This document shows positions 1 through 7,631 of a stretch of DNA of 64,000 nucleotides, piece by piece; position 1 is the first letter of the stretch, and every line of letters starts with the position of its first letter. A program made the position numbers and the translations under genes. A model generated the notes under the pieces. The model was not told the DNA's origin, did no database searches, and saw only the letters and a program-made list of their open reading frames with translations. Origin of the DNA: Prauserella halophila (lineage in GTDB: Bacteria; Actinomycetota; Actinomycetes; Mycobacteriales; Pseudonocardiaceae); NCBI RefSeq assembly GCF_024171895.1, contig NZ_JAMTCQ010000009.1:409318-473317 (forward strand), in the 5' to 3' direction.

Positions 1-1116
1 GTCGTGGCCGAGCAGGCGCTGCCCGGTTTCGACCAGGCGGCGGTGGACGGCTATGCGGTGCGCAGCGTCGACGTGCGCACTGCGGGCGAGGAGCCGGTGC
101 AGCTGCCGGTGGTCGGCGAGATCCAGGCGGGGTCGCGGCAACCGCGGCGGTTGCAGCCCGGCCAGGCGGTGCGGGTCGCCACGGGTTCGCCGCTGCCGAC
201 GCTGGCGGATGCGGTGGTGCCCACGGCGTTCACCGACGGCCACCAGGCGAACGTCACCGTGCAGCGGGCGGTGCCGTCGGCAGGTTACGTCCGCCGGACG
301 GGTGAGGACGTGCAGATCGGCGACGTCGCGGTGCGCGCGGGCGACACGATCGGCTCGGCGCAGGTGGGCCTGCTCGCGGCGGTCGGCCGGTCGAAGGTGC
401 TGGTCTATCCGCGACCGCGGGTGTCGGTCATCTCCGTGGGTGACGAGCTCGTCGACGTCGACCGCACGCCGTCGGTCGGGCAGGTCTACGACGTCAACTC
501 CTACGCGCTGGCCGCCGCCGCACGCGATGCGGGCGCCGAGGTCAGCCGCGTGGGAATCGTGCCGCTGGACCCGAAGCGCCTCCACGAGACCGTCGAGGGC
601 AGGCTGCTGATGTCCGAGGTGGTGGTCGTCGTGGGCGGCGCCGGCGGCACGACCGGTGGCGAGGTGCACGCGGCACTGTCGGACCTCGGTGACCTCGACG
701 TCCGGCGGATCGCCATGCACCCAGGGTCGGTGCAGGGCTTCGGCAGGCTCGGCCCGGATTCGGTGCCGACGTTCCTGCTGCCGGCCAACCCGATGAGCGC
801 GCTCGTGGTGTTCGAGGTCATGATCCGGCCGCTGATCCGTGCGGCTCGCGGCACGAGGAACCCCCATCGCCGTGCCGTCGACGCTCGGCTGGTGTCACCG
901 GTGACGTCGACGCCGGGTCGCAAGGGGTTCCTGCGCGGGCAGCTGTTGCGCGACGAGACCAACGGCGAGTACCTGGTGCAGCCGCTGGGCACCTCCGGGG
1001 CGCACCTGCTCGCCTCGCTCGCCGAGGCGAACTGCCTGATCAACGTCGACGAGGAGCTCACCGAGCTGCCGGCAGGTGAACAGGTCAAGGTGACCTTCCT
1101 CGCCCAGCGGGCCTGA
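1..1116 (+). CDS. glp: Glp-like MoeA-family protein (5' end outside window)
   Basis: The frame is open from the first base, so the start lies upstream; about 371 residues are visible. The visible start (LPGFDQAAVDGYAVR) is the conserved MoeA domain I/II region, followed by the MPT-binding domain (SVISVGDELV) and the C-terminal beta domain. Classical MoeA enzymes insert molybdate into molybdopterin and carry a GGxSxGxxD loop and an LPGNP motif. Here the loop reads VVVGGAGGTTGGEV, without the aspartate, and the second motif is LPANP, so the catalytic loop is altered. The gene is followed by a rimJ-like gene and a SepX/GlpR-like gene. That order is known from actinobacteria in which the MoeA paralogue Glp binds FtsZ and the membrane receptor GlpR. 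I infer a cell-division role rather than cofactor synthesis; an active MoeA remains possible. Confidence 0.8.
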   Translation, partial: VVAEQALPGFDQAAVDGYAVRSVDVRTAGEEPVQLPVVGEIQAGSRQPRRLQPGQAVRVATGSPLPTLADAVVPTAFTDGHQANVTVQRAVPSAGYVRRTGEDVQIGDVAVRAGDTIGSAQVGLLAAVGRSKVLVYPRPRVSVISVGDELVDVDRTPSVGQVYDVNSYALAAAARDAGAEVSRVGIVPLDPKRLHETVEGRLLMSEVVVVVGGAGGTTGGEVHAALSDLGDLDVRRIAMHPGSVQGFGRLGPDSVPTFLLPANPMSALVVFEVMIRPLIRAARGTRNPHRRAVDARLVSPVTSTPGRKGFLRGQLLRDETNGEYLVQPLGTSGAHLLASLAEANCLINVDEELTELPAGEQVKVTFLAQRA

Positions 1117-1135
1117 ACGGGAGTGGGCACGGGCG

Positions 1136-1804
1136 ATGTCGGAGCGGGAGTCGCTCGGTGAATCGCAGCACCCCGGCTGGCCCGCCCGTCCGGCGCCGCT
1201 GATCGTCGACGGCACCGAGGTGCGGCTCCGGCCTGTGCGCTGGCGTGATGCGGGTGCGTGGAGCCGGCTGCGGCTGCGTGACCGGGAGTACCTCGAATGC
1301 TGGGAGCCCACCGCGGCCGGTGCGTGGGAGGAACGCAACTCCGGCTGGGCGTGGCCGCCGCAGTGCACATCGTTGCGCTCGCTCGCCCGCCGTGGGCAGT
1401 GCCTGCCGTTCGCGATCACCGTCGACGGCGAGTTCGCCGGGCAGATCACCGTCGGCAACATCGTGCGCTCGGCGCTGCGGTCGGCCTGGGTCGGTTACTG
1501 GGTCGCGTCCGACCAGGCCGGGAGGGGTGTGGCCACGGCGGCGGTCGCGATGATGACGGACCACGCCTTCGGCCCGGGGCGGCTGCACCGGCTGGAGGCC
1601 ACCGTGCGCCCGGAGAATGCGGCGAGTGTTCGCGTGCTCACCAAGGTCGGGTTCCGGAAAGAAGGCCTGTTCGAGCGCTATCTCAACGTGACGGGTGAAT
1701 GGCGCGACCATCTCGTCTACGCCGTCACGGCGGAGGAAACCGGCCGTGGCCTGGTGGAACGCCTCATCGCCGCGGGCCGTGCGGCACGCGTCCATTCGGG
1801 TTAA
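1136..1804 (+). CDS. GNAT N-acetyltransferase, RimJ/RimL type
   Basis: The 222-aa product has a GNAT fold with the usual features of RimJ/RimL-type protein acetyltransferases: an early VRLRPVRWRDA strand, the acetyl-CoA-binding stretch WVASDQAGRGVATAAVAMM (Q/RxxGxG/A-type), and the NAASVRVLTKVGFRKEGLFERYL segment near the C-terminus. The family transfers acetyl from acetyl-CoA to N-terminal or small-molecule amines; the substrate cannot be read from sequence. It starts 19 bp after the Glp-like gene and lies between it and the SepX-like gene, an arrangement common in actinobacteria, so co-transcription is likely. Confidence 0.85.
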   Translation: MSERESLGESQHPGWPARPAPLIVDGTEVRLRPVRWRDAGAWSRLRLRDREYLECWEPTAAGAWEERNSGWAWPPQCTSLRSLARRGQCLPFAITVDGEFAGQITVGNIVRSALRSAWVGYWVASDQAGRGVATAAVAMMTDHAFGPGRLHRLEATVRPENAASVRVLTKVGFRKEGLFERYLNVTGEWRDHLVYAVTAEETGRGLVERLIAAGRAARVHSG

Positions 1805-2005
1805 TTCTGCGTGGTTGCGCTACCTGATCCAGTGACGGGAATCAAAGATGGTCCCGGCGCGTCTCCGGGTCTTCTGTTACTCGTGTGACTAACGTGGTGA
1901 TTTGTCAGCGTGGAGACAAAGCGCTCTGCGAGGGCAAGGGGAGAGGGGCGGCCCGAGGGCTGCGCAGCAACGCGAACGGCCGTGAGGTCGGGGAGGTGAC
2001 GGGAG

Positions 2006-2992
2006 ATGCCAAGCTCGTTGATCATTATCGGGCTCGCCGCTGCGTGGCTTGTCGTTCTCGTACCCATGGTGGCGCGGAAGCGTCAGGAGGTCACACAGAC
2101 CAGCGATGCGGCGCTGGCCGGCCGGATCGTGCGGAGCGGTACGCGCAACAACGGGCGAAGGGAGTTCGCCATGACCCGGAAAGCCGGCACTCGTGACGAC
2201 CGGGATGACGAGTTCGACGATTCCGTCGACTACGCCGATGCCGACACGAACCACGACACCGAGTACGACGCTGCCGACGACTACGACACCGACGGCGACT
2301 ACGGCGGCGACTACGACGAACGCGACGAGGTCGACGACGAACCGGCCGGCACCCGCGAGCGCCGGTACGGCCGCCGCGCCGATGTGGGTGAGGCCGACCT
2401 CGACGAGTCCGGTGCCGACGACCGCGCGGCCGATGAGCCCGCTCCGAGGCGATACCGCCCCGGTCGCGGCGGGTTCGACCCCGAGGCCGCCGAGATCAAC
2501 GCGCGCGCCAAGTACGCCTACCGGCAGCGGGTCGTCCTGTTCCTGCTGATCGCCGCCGTCGTGAGTGCGGTCGTCGCCGCGGCGGTGCTGCCGATGCTGT
2601 GGTGGTTGCACGGCGCCGTCGACGTCGCCCTCGTCGGCTACCTCGGGTACCTGCGTCGTCAGGTGCGCATCGAGGAGGAGATCCGCGAGCGCCGCATGGC
2701 CCGCTACTCCGGTAACCCCCGGCGGCGTGCTCGCGAGCCCGAACAGGACGGCGAGGACATCGGCGAGCCCGACGCCGGCGACACCACCGAACTCCGCCGT
2801 GGCCGCTCCGCCGACCGTGCGGAACCGTCGCACCGCGACCGGCAGGGCCCCGAGCTCGTCAACGTGCAACGCCGGCGTGCGCCGCGGCCGCCGCGGAACG
2901 CCGTCGTCGTCGACAGCGACGACGAGGACCCCGCGTTCCACGAACTCGGCGACCCCGGTGAGCTGCCGTACCGGCGGGCCGTCGGCGAATAG
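2006..2992 (+). CDS. sepX: SepX/GlpR-like cell-division membrane protein
   Basis: This 328-aa protein has an N-terminal transmembrane helix (residues about 3-22, IIIGLAAAWLVVLVPMV), a long acidic disordered stretch rich in Asp/Glu/Tyr (about 60-150), a second hydrophobic region (about 173-215, with VVLFLLIAAVVSAVV and ALVGYLGYL), and an arginine- and acid-rich C-terminal tail. This layout, and its position after the Glp-like and rimJ-like genes and before tRNA-Ala, match SepX of Streptomyces and GlpR of Corynebacterium, membrane proteins that support Z-rings or septation and bind Glp. The ATG at 2006 follows a GGAGG-type ribosome binding site. The 201 bp upstream carries no gene. Confidence 0.8.
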   Translation: MPSSLIIIGLAAAWLVVLVPMVARKRQEVTQTSDAALAGRIVRSGTRNNGRREFAMTRKAGTRDDRDDEFDDSVDYADADTNHDTEYDAADDYDTDGDYGGDYDERDEVDDEPAGTRERRYGRRADVGEADLDESGADDRAADEPAPRRYRPGRGGFDPEAAEINARAKYAYRQRVVLFLLIAAVVSAVVAAAVLPMLWWLHGAVDVALVGYLGYLRRQVRIEEEIRERRMARYSGNPRRRAREPEQDGEDIGEPDAGDTTELRRGRSADRAEPSHRDRQGPELVNVQRRRAPRPPRNAVVVDSDDEDPAFHELGDPGELPYRRAVGE

Positions 2993-3095
2993 GTACCCCC
3001 TCGCTCGATGAGCATGGCGCGCTTGCTATGCTCATCGAGCGCTCATCAAGAGGGCAATAATTTCAGTGGTTACACCAGGTTCACTGGTTACATCA

Positions 3096-3168
3096 GGGGC
3101 TGTAGCGCAGTTGGTAGCGCGTCTCGTTCGCATCGAGAAGGTCAGGGGTTCGATTCCCCTCAGCTCCA
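3096..3168 (+). tRNA. tRNA-Ala (anticodon CGC)
   Basis: A 73-nt cloverleaf can be folded by eye. The acceptor stem GGGGCTG/CAGCTCC contains the G3-U70 wobble pair that identifies alanine tRNAs. The anticodon stem TCTCG/CGAGA closes a loop TTCGCAT with anticodon CGC at 3129-3131, and the T arm is AGGGG-TTCGATT-CCCCT. No CCA is encoded. It follows the SepX-like gene; tRNA genes are frequent integration sites and accessory DNA begins immediately after this one. Confidence 0.95.
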
Positions 3169-3240
3169 CCCTAGGGTTGTTATTAGGACCCGTGCCCGAG
3201 TGAGTGCCCTTCAGTAGGAGGTCAGCACCGGAAATCGAAG

Positions 3241-3268
3241 GGCCACCTGCAGGGCGGGTGGCCTTTTT
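3241..3268 (+). terminator. Intrinsic terminator after tRNA-Ala
   Basis: A 7-bp GC-rich stem (GGCCACC at 3241-3247, GGTGGCC at 3257-3263) is followed directly by five T residues. It lies downstream of the tRNA and before the convergent reductase gene. Confidence 0.8.
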
Positions 3269-3427
3269 GCTGCGCGTGCTCGGTAGCTGGCCGTGGTCTG
3301 GGGTTGCGGTGCTCTGGGTGTGTTCGCGCTGGAGGGCGTGGAGCGTGCCGATCGGTCCATGGAGATCGTGACCGGTGACTCCGGCCTCCTGAGGATCACG
3401 TGTCAGCAACAGACGTACGCATGTCGT

Positions 3428-4390
3428 TCAGAGATCGATGACCAGACGTGAGCAGGCGGCACGGGACACGCAGATGAAGATGGCGTCGTTGGCCGCTTGT
3501 TCATCTGGGTTCAGCAGCGAGTCGCGATGGTCGACCTGGCCGGAGAGAACCTTGGTCTCGCAAGTGCCGCAGGTCCCTTCCTCGCAGGAGTAGACGACCG
3601 GGACGCCGGCTTCCTCGGCCACCCGGAGGATTGATCGGTGCGGCGGGATCGTTAGCGTGAGCCCGCTGGCAGCCAACTCGACGTCGAAGGAGTCGGCGCG
3701 CACTGGTGCGTCGAACTCCTTCGGGCTGAACCGTTCGAGGTGCAGGCTGCCGTCGGGCCACCCTTCGCACTGCTGCTCGACGGCTTTGAGGAGTGGCTCG
3801 GGCCCGCAGACGTAGACGAGCGTGTCTGGCCGCGGTGTTCCCAGGATGCCGGACAGGTCCAGGAGCCCGACCTCGTCCTGTGGATGCAGGCTGACCCGGT
3901 TGCCGGTCTTGGCTTCCAGCTCTCCGAGGAAGGCCATGGACTTGCGGCTGCGCCCGCCGTAGTGCAGCTGCCAGTCCGCTCCCGCCGCCTCGGCCGCGGC
4001 GACCATCGGCAGAATCGGGGTGATGCCGATACCACCGGCGAGGAACACATACCGGAGAGAGGGCCGCAGTGAGAAGTGGTTGCGTGGCCCGCGGACGTCG
4101 ACGGTCGCGCCAGGGTCGAGGGTTTCGTGAACATGCTGGGATCCGCCTCGACCATCCGGTTCTCGCAGTACCGCGATTCGCCAGACGTCACGTTGCGCGG
4201 GGTCCCCGCACAGGGAGTACTGGCGGACGAGATCGGTGCCCAACGCCAGGTCGATGTGTGCCCCGGGCTCCCACATCGGCAGGTCCTCGCCCGTGGGGTC
4301 ACGCAACTCGAGGACAGCCACGCCCTCCGCGCCAGTGGTTCGGGTGGCGATCTGCAGGCGCAGGTCGACCTCCTCGCGTGTGCTGTGCAC
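3428..4390 (-). CDS. Class IA-type oxygenase reductase (FMN, NAD, [2Fe-2S])
   Basis: The 320-aa protein has the order of phthalate-dioxygenase/vanillate-demethylase reductases: a flavin-binding barrel with RQYSL (residues 56-60), a nucleotide-binding domain with GGIGITP (119-125) and CGPEPL (195-200), and a C-terminal plant-type ferredoxin with Cys269, Cys274, Cys277 and Cys307. It passes electrons from NAD(P)H to a Rieske oxygenase. The natural partner is the Rieske oxygenase at 9066-10184 in the same gene group. The GTG start at 4390 has an AAGGAGG site 6 nt upstream. It is last in the minus-strand cluster, 51 nt after the FAH-family gene. Confidence 0.9.
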   Translation of the reverse strand: MHSTREEVDLRLQIATRTTGAEGVAVLELRDPTGEDLPMWEPGAHIDLALGTDLVRQYSLCGDPAQRDVWRIAVLREPDGRGGSQHVHETLDPGATVDVRGPRNHFSLRPSLRYVFLAGGIGITPILPMVAAAEAAGADWQLHYGGRSRKSMAFLGELEAKTGNRVSLHPQDEVGLLDLSGILGTPRPDTLVYVCGPEPLLKAVEQQCEGWPDGSLHLERFSPKEFDAPVRADSFDVELAASGLTLTIPPHRSILRVAEEAGVPVVYSCEEGTCGTCETKVLSGQVDHRDSLLNPDEQAANDAIFICVSRAACSRLVIDL

Positions 4391-4441
4391 GACGTCCTCC
4401 TTCCTGCCTCAGCGCTGCCTGGCCGTTTTGCGGAACCGCTG

Positions 4442-5341
4442 TCAGTTTTGGGTGCGTTCGACGACAGGGGTGAGTTCAGCCGGAGGCTTGGGTCCCTTGT
4501 CCTTGCCGCGGGTCGGGCAGGCGACGGCGCCGTTGTCGGTCACGGTGACGCTGAGGCGTCCGATGTTGGTGATCTCGACGGTGACGTCCTCGCCGTCCTG
4601 GACCTGCCCCACTCCGGCGGGGGTGCCGGTGGCCACGATGTCACCGGGTTCGAGCGCCATAACGGAGCTGACATAGGCGATCAGCGCAGGCACATTCCAG
4701 ATCAGGTCACGAAGGTCGGCGCGTTGGCGTAGGGTCCCGCCGACCCAGGTGTGCAGTTCGAGCTGGTCCAGGGGGCCGACGTCGTCCGGGGTGACCAGAT
4801 GCGGCCCCGCGGGGGTGAAGGTGTCGAAACTCTTGCGCACCGAGCGGTCCTCACCGCCGCGCATGGTCATGTCCAACAGGCACGTGTAACCGGCGACATG
4901 GTCAAGTGCGTTCTCGGCGGGCACATGGGTGGCGCGGCGGCCGATGACGACGGCGAGTTCGCCTTCCTGATCGAAGCGACGGTCGTGGTAGGGCAGCTCG
5001 ACCAGCTCGCTGTCACCGGTCAGCGAGCTCGGCGCCTTGAGGAACACCCCGAGGGAGTCGATGTGGCTGTCCTGGCTCATCTCCACCTGGTGGTCGCGGT
5101 AGTTGACCGGGGCGGCCACGATCTTGGTGGGGTCGGGGACGGGAGCCAGCAGGCGCGCAGTGGTCACGACGGGGCCGTCGCTGTTCACCGTGCTCAGGTC
5201 GGTGTCGGCCGCGAGGAGCCGTCGCATGGGGCTACCGGCTCCCGTGGAGGGCACCTGCTCGGTGACATCGACGATGCCGCGTTCACTCACCACACCGATC
5301 CGGTGTGCCCCTGACGGGTCGAGAAAACTGCACAACTTCAT
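4442..5341 (-). CDS. Fumarylacetoacetate hydrolase family protein (probable maleyl/fumarylpyruvate hydrolase)
   Basis: The 299-aa product starts MKLCSFLD, followed by the FAH catalytic domain with ILAPVNYRDH-like (VAAPVNYRDH), the metal-binding region EGELAVVIGR and the GDIVATGTPAGVG signature. FAH proteins cleave C-C bonds in acylpyruvates using a divalent metal. Next to gentisate dioxygenase, the likely substrate is maleylpyruvate or fumarylpyruvate, giving pyruvate plus maleate or fumarate. No maleylpyruvate isomerase was seen nearby, so direct hydrolysis is possible. I chose ATG 5341 because a TGGAGG site precedes it and it overlaps the stop of the upstream gene (ATGA); the open frame extends further but without family similarity. 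Confidence 0.85.
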   Translation of the reverse strand: MKLCSFLDPSGAHRIGVVSERGIVDVTEQVPSTGAGSPMRRLLAADTDLSTVNSDGPVVTTARLLAPVPDPTKIVAAPVNYRDHQVEMSQDSHIDSLGVFLKAPSSLTGDSELVELPYHDRRFDQEGELAVVIGRRATHVPAENALDHVAGYTCLLDMTMRGGEDRSVRKSFDTFTPAGPHLVTPDDVGPLDQLELHTWVGGTLRQRADLRDLIWNVPALIAYVSSVMALEPGDIVATGTPAGVGQVQDGEDVTVEITNIGRLSVTVTDNGAVACPTRGKDKGPKPPAELTPVVERTQN

Positions 5342-6588
5342 GAGGAACCTCCAGATAGGGGTGAGCGAGTCGCCGCAGACCAAGTCGGCAGCTCGGCGTA
5401 GAGCCAGTCGACGTCGCTGTAGTCGTCGGCAGCTCGGGTGCGGAAGATCCGGTTGCGTAGTGATATGGCCACCGGATCGGTGAGATGCCAGATCTCCGCC
5501 CAAGGCCGCGCCACGCGCTGACACTGCGTGGTGCGTGGCAGCCGTGCTTGCTCATAGGAAGCCAGGGCCTTCTCGACGTCTTCCGGATACGCGGTGAGCT
5601 GATCGGCCAGGCAGACGGCATCTTCGAGGGCCTGGCAGGCGCCTTGCCCGAGAACCTGCAGCATGGGGTGTGCGGCGTCGCCGAGCAATGCGACCCTGCC
5701 TTGGACGTAGGAGTCCAGCGGCTCGCGGTCATACAGTGGCCAATGCCGTGCGCGCGACACCGAGGCGGCGCTCAGGCGGACGGGTTCGACTGTGCGGGCA
5801 TACATCGCGTCGAGTTCCTCAGGAGTGCCCCACTCCTTGTGACCGCTGTCGAAGGATTCGCTGTGAAAGACCGCGACCTGGTTATACAAAGCGCCGGCGC
5901 GCACCGGGTACTGCATAAGGTGCATGCGGGGGCCGATCCACAAGACGACGTCGTTGGCCTCGACATCGGTGGCGACATCCTCGATCGGCATCGTGCCGCG
6001 GTAAGCCACATACCCGCTACAGACCGGCTCGTCATCGGCGAACAGCCGACGTAATCGGGAACGGAGGCCGTCGGCTCCGATCGCGACATCGGCGCGGTAG
6101 GCCTGGCCGTCTGTGCAGACGAGTTTGACGCTGTCGGCGGCGAGCTCGACGTCGGTGACCGTGCGGTTGTTCTCCAGCGTTATCAACGGTTCCGCCGCAC
6201 AGGCGTCGAGGAGGATTTGCAGCAAGTCACTGCGGTGCATGACCAGGTATGGGACGCCGTAGCGGTGTCGATACGTGGAACCAAGCGTCAGCGTGGTGAG
6301 CTTGTCACCCGTTGTGGCATCACGCATGACTGCCCGTTCGGGATGGACGGCGACGTGTTCCACGGCGTCCAGGATCCCCAGCCTACGCATCACGCGGGTG
6401 GCGTTCGCACCGATCTGCAGGCCCGCGCCGATCTCGGTGAATTCAGGTGCTTGTTCGATCAGGTGCACGGGGTGACCTGTTCGTGCGACGGCCAAAGCGG
6501 TGGCCAATCCGCCGATCCCGCCTCCGACGATCAGCAGGGGCACGTGCTGTTCTTGTCGGTCGGTGGGCCGCTCAGTGGGTGCCGTCAT
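5338..6588 (-). CDS. FAD-dependent aromatic hydroxylase (3-hydroxybenzoate 6-hydroxylase/salicylate hydroxylase type)
   Basis: The 416-aa flavoprotein has an N-terminal FAD motif (LIVGGGIGGLATALA), the conserved IGADGLRSRLR segment, and the GRVALLGDAAHPMLQVLGQGACQALEDA motif that binds the FAD pyrophosphate and ribityl in class A monooxygenases. It uses NAD(P)H and O2 to hydroxylate an aromatic ring. Because it lies directly between gentisate 1,2-dioxygenase and an FAH hydrolase, 3-hydroxybenzoate to gentisate is the likely reaction; salicylate-type substrates are an alternative. ATG 6588 follows an AGGAG site, and both ends overlap neighbouring genes by ATGA, indicating translational coupling. 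Confidence 0.85.
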   Translation of the reverse strand: MTAPTERPTDRQEQHVPLLIVGGGIGGLATALAVARTGHPVHLIEQAPEFTEIGAGLQIGANATRVMRRLGILDAVEHVAVHPERAVMRDATTGDKLTTLTLGSTYRHRYGVPYLVMHRSDLLQILLDACAAEPLITLENNRTVTDVELAADSVKLVCTDGQAYRADVAIGADGLRSRLRRLFADDEPVCSGYVAYRGTMPIEDVATDVEANDVVLWIGPRMHLMQYPVRAGALYNQVAVFHSESFDSGHKEWGTPEELDAMYARTVEPVRLSAASVSRARHWPLYDREPLDSYVQGRVALLGDAAHPMLQVLGQGACQALEDAVCLADQLTAYPEDVEKALASYEQARLPRTTQCQRVARPWAEIWHLTDPVAISLRNRIFRTRAADDYSDVDWLYAELPTWSAATRSPLSGGSS

Positions 6589-7631
6589 GGGCACTCCTCT
6601 TCTCGGTAGAGCCCCAGCGCGTCGAGGACAGGGGCGTCGCTGGTGGAGAACATGTCGAGTTGGTCGTGGGCCTCGAGTTGCCAGCTGGTCCACGAAGGGA
6701 TGGCGATGATGTCGCCGGGTGCGAGGTCGAAACGTTGGTCGCCGACCACGGCGGCTCCACTACCGCGGAATACCGTGGCTACGCGGGAGCCGGTTTGGCG
6801 GCTGCGTGGGGATCGTGTTCCGGCGCGGACTCGGTGGGCCTCGCAACGCATCGTGGGCATGACGTCGGTACCACGGGTCGGGTCCACATAGGTCATGGTG
6901 GCCGCGTCGGCGCCGGTGACCTCAAGCCGTCGGTCGAGAGCCCGGTCGGTTTCGGCCCACCGGTACGCCAACAGCGGAGAGTGCCGTGGCTGGGCGCGCT
7001 GACCCGGAGGGGGCAACAGGCCGGCGCCACCGTAGTGGCGTTCCGAGCGAGAGACCGGTGCGGTGAGGCGCTCGACCTCCTCAGTGGGGCCCTCTTCGAA
7101 GAACACCGCCTCCAACGCGGCGACAACCGGGAGGTCGAGCACGTCCATCCACAGCATCGGCTGTTCCGTGGAGTTGTGGTGCTCGTGGAAACGCCAGCTC
7201 GGGGTCAAGATCAGATCTCCGGCCGACATCGCCAGCGGGTCACCGTCGACGAGCGTCCACACGCCTTCGCCCTCAAGCACGAACCGCAGCGCCGCGGGCG
7301 TGTGGCGGTGGGCAGGCGCAACTTCGTGGGCACCCAGGAACTGCACGGCCGCCCACAAGGTCGACGCCGCGTAGGGCGCGCCGTCGAGCCCCGGGTTGGC
7401 GCAGGCCAGTACCCGGCGGTCGCCGCCGCGGTCGATCGGCACTAGTTCCCCCGCGCGCTCACCCAGTGACCGCAGTTCTTTGGCCGACCATCGATGTGGC
7501 ACCGAACGGACTTTCGGAGTTGGAGTCAGCAGGCCGCGCATCTCCCACAACGGCTGGAGCTGTTGTTCACTCAGGTCGTGATACAGCTGATCCAGATCCG
7601 GGTCAGTTGAGTTGAAACGTCGACTGGTCAT
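6585..7631 (-). CDS. Gentisate 1,2-dioxygenase (bicupin)
   Basis: The 348-aa protein has two cupin domains. The N-terminal cupin holds HRHTPAALRFVLEGEGVWTLVDGDP with a later H (FHEHHN), giving the His ligands for Fe(II). The C-terminal cupin (FRGSGAAVVGDQRFDLAPGDIIAIPSW) has fewer histidines. Gentisate dioxygenases open gentisate between the carboxyl and the 2-hydroxyl to maleylpyruvate. ATG 7631 has a CGGAGG site upstream and overlaps the transporter stop (ATGA). 1-Hydroxy-2-naphthoate and salicylate dioxygenases share the fold, but the linked hydroxylase and hydrolase favour gentisate. Confidence 0.88.
   Translation of the reverse strand: MTSRRFNSTDPDLDQLYHDLSEQQLQPLWEMRGLLTPTPKVRSVPHRWSAKELRSLGERAGELVPIDRGGDRRVLACANPGLDGAPYAASTLWAAVQFLGAHEVAPAHRHTPAALRFVLEGEGVWTLVDGDPLAMSAGDLILTPSWRFHEHHNSTEQPMLWMDVLDLPVVAALEAVFFEEGPTEEVERLTAPVSRSERHYGGAGLLPPPGQRAQPRHSPLLAYRWAETDRALDRRLEVTGADAATMTYVDPTRGTDVMPTMRCEAHRVRAGTRSPRSRQTGSRVATVFRGSGAAVVGDQRFDLAPGDIIAIPSWTSWQLEAHDQLDMFSTSDAPVLDALGLYREEECP

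Noticed and set aside
501-1370. Long open frame antisense to the Glp-like and acetyltransferase genes
   Set aside because: High-GC DNA gives long open frames on the opposite strand. It has no family similarity, no ribosome binding site and an Arg/Ser/Pro-rich composition.
1889-2941. 350-aa frame opposite the SepX-like gene
   Set aside because: It is an antisense shadow of the acidic repeat-rich gene (valine-rich by complementarity) and has no supported start.
3096-3168. tRNA-Ala as attachment site of an integrated element
   Set aside because: I could not find a second copy of the tRNA 3' end at the right side of the accessory block and no integrase gene is present, so no att site is claimed.
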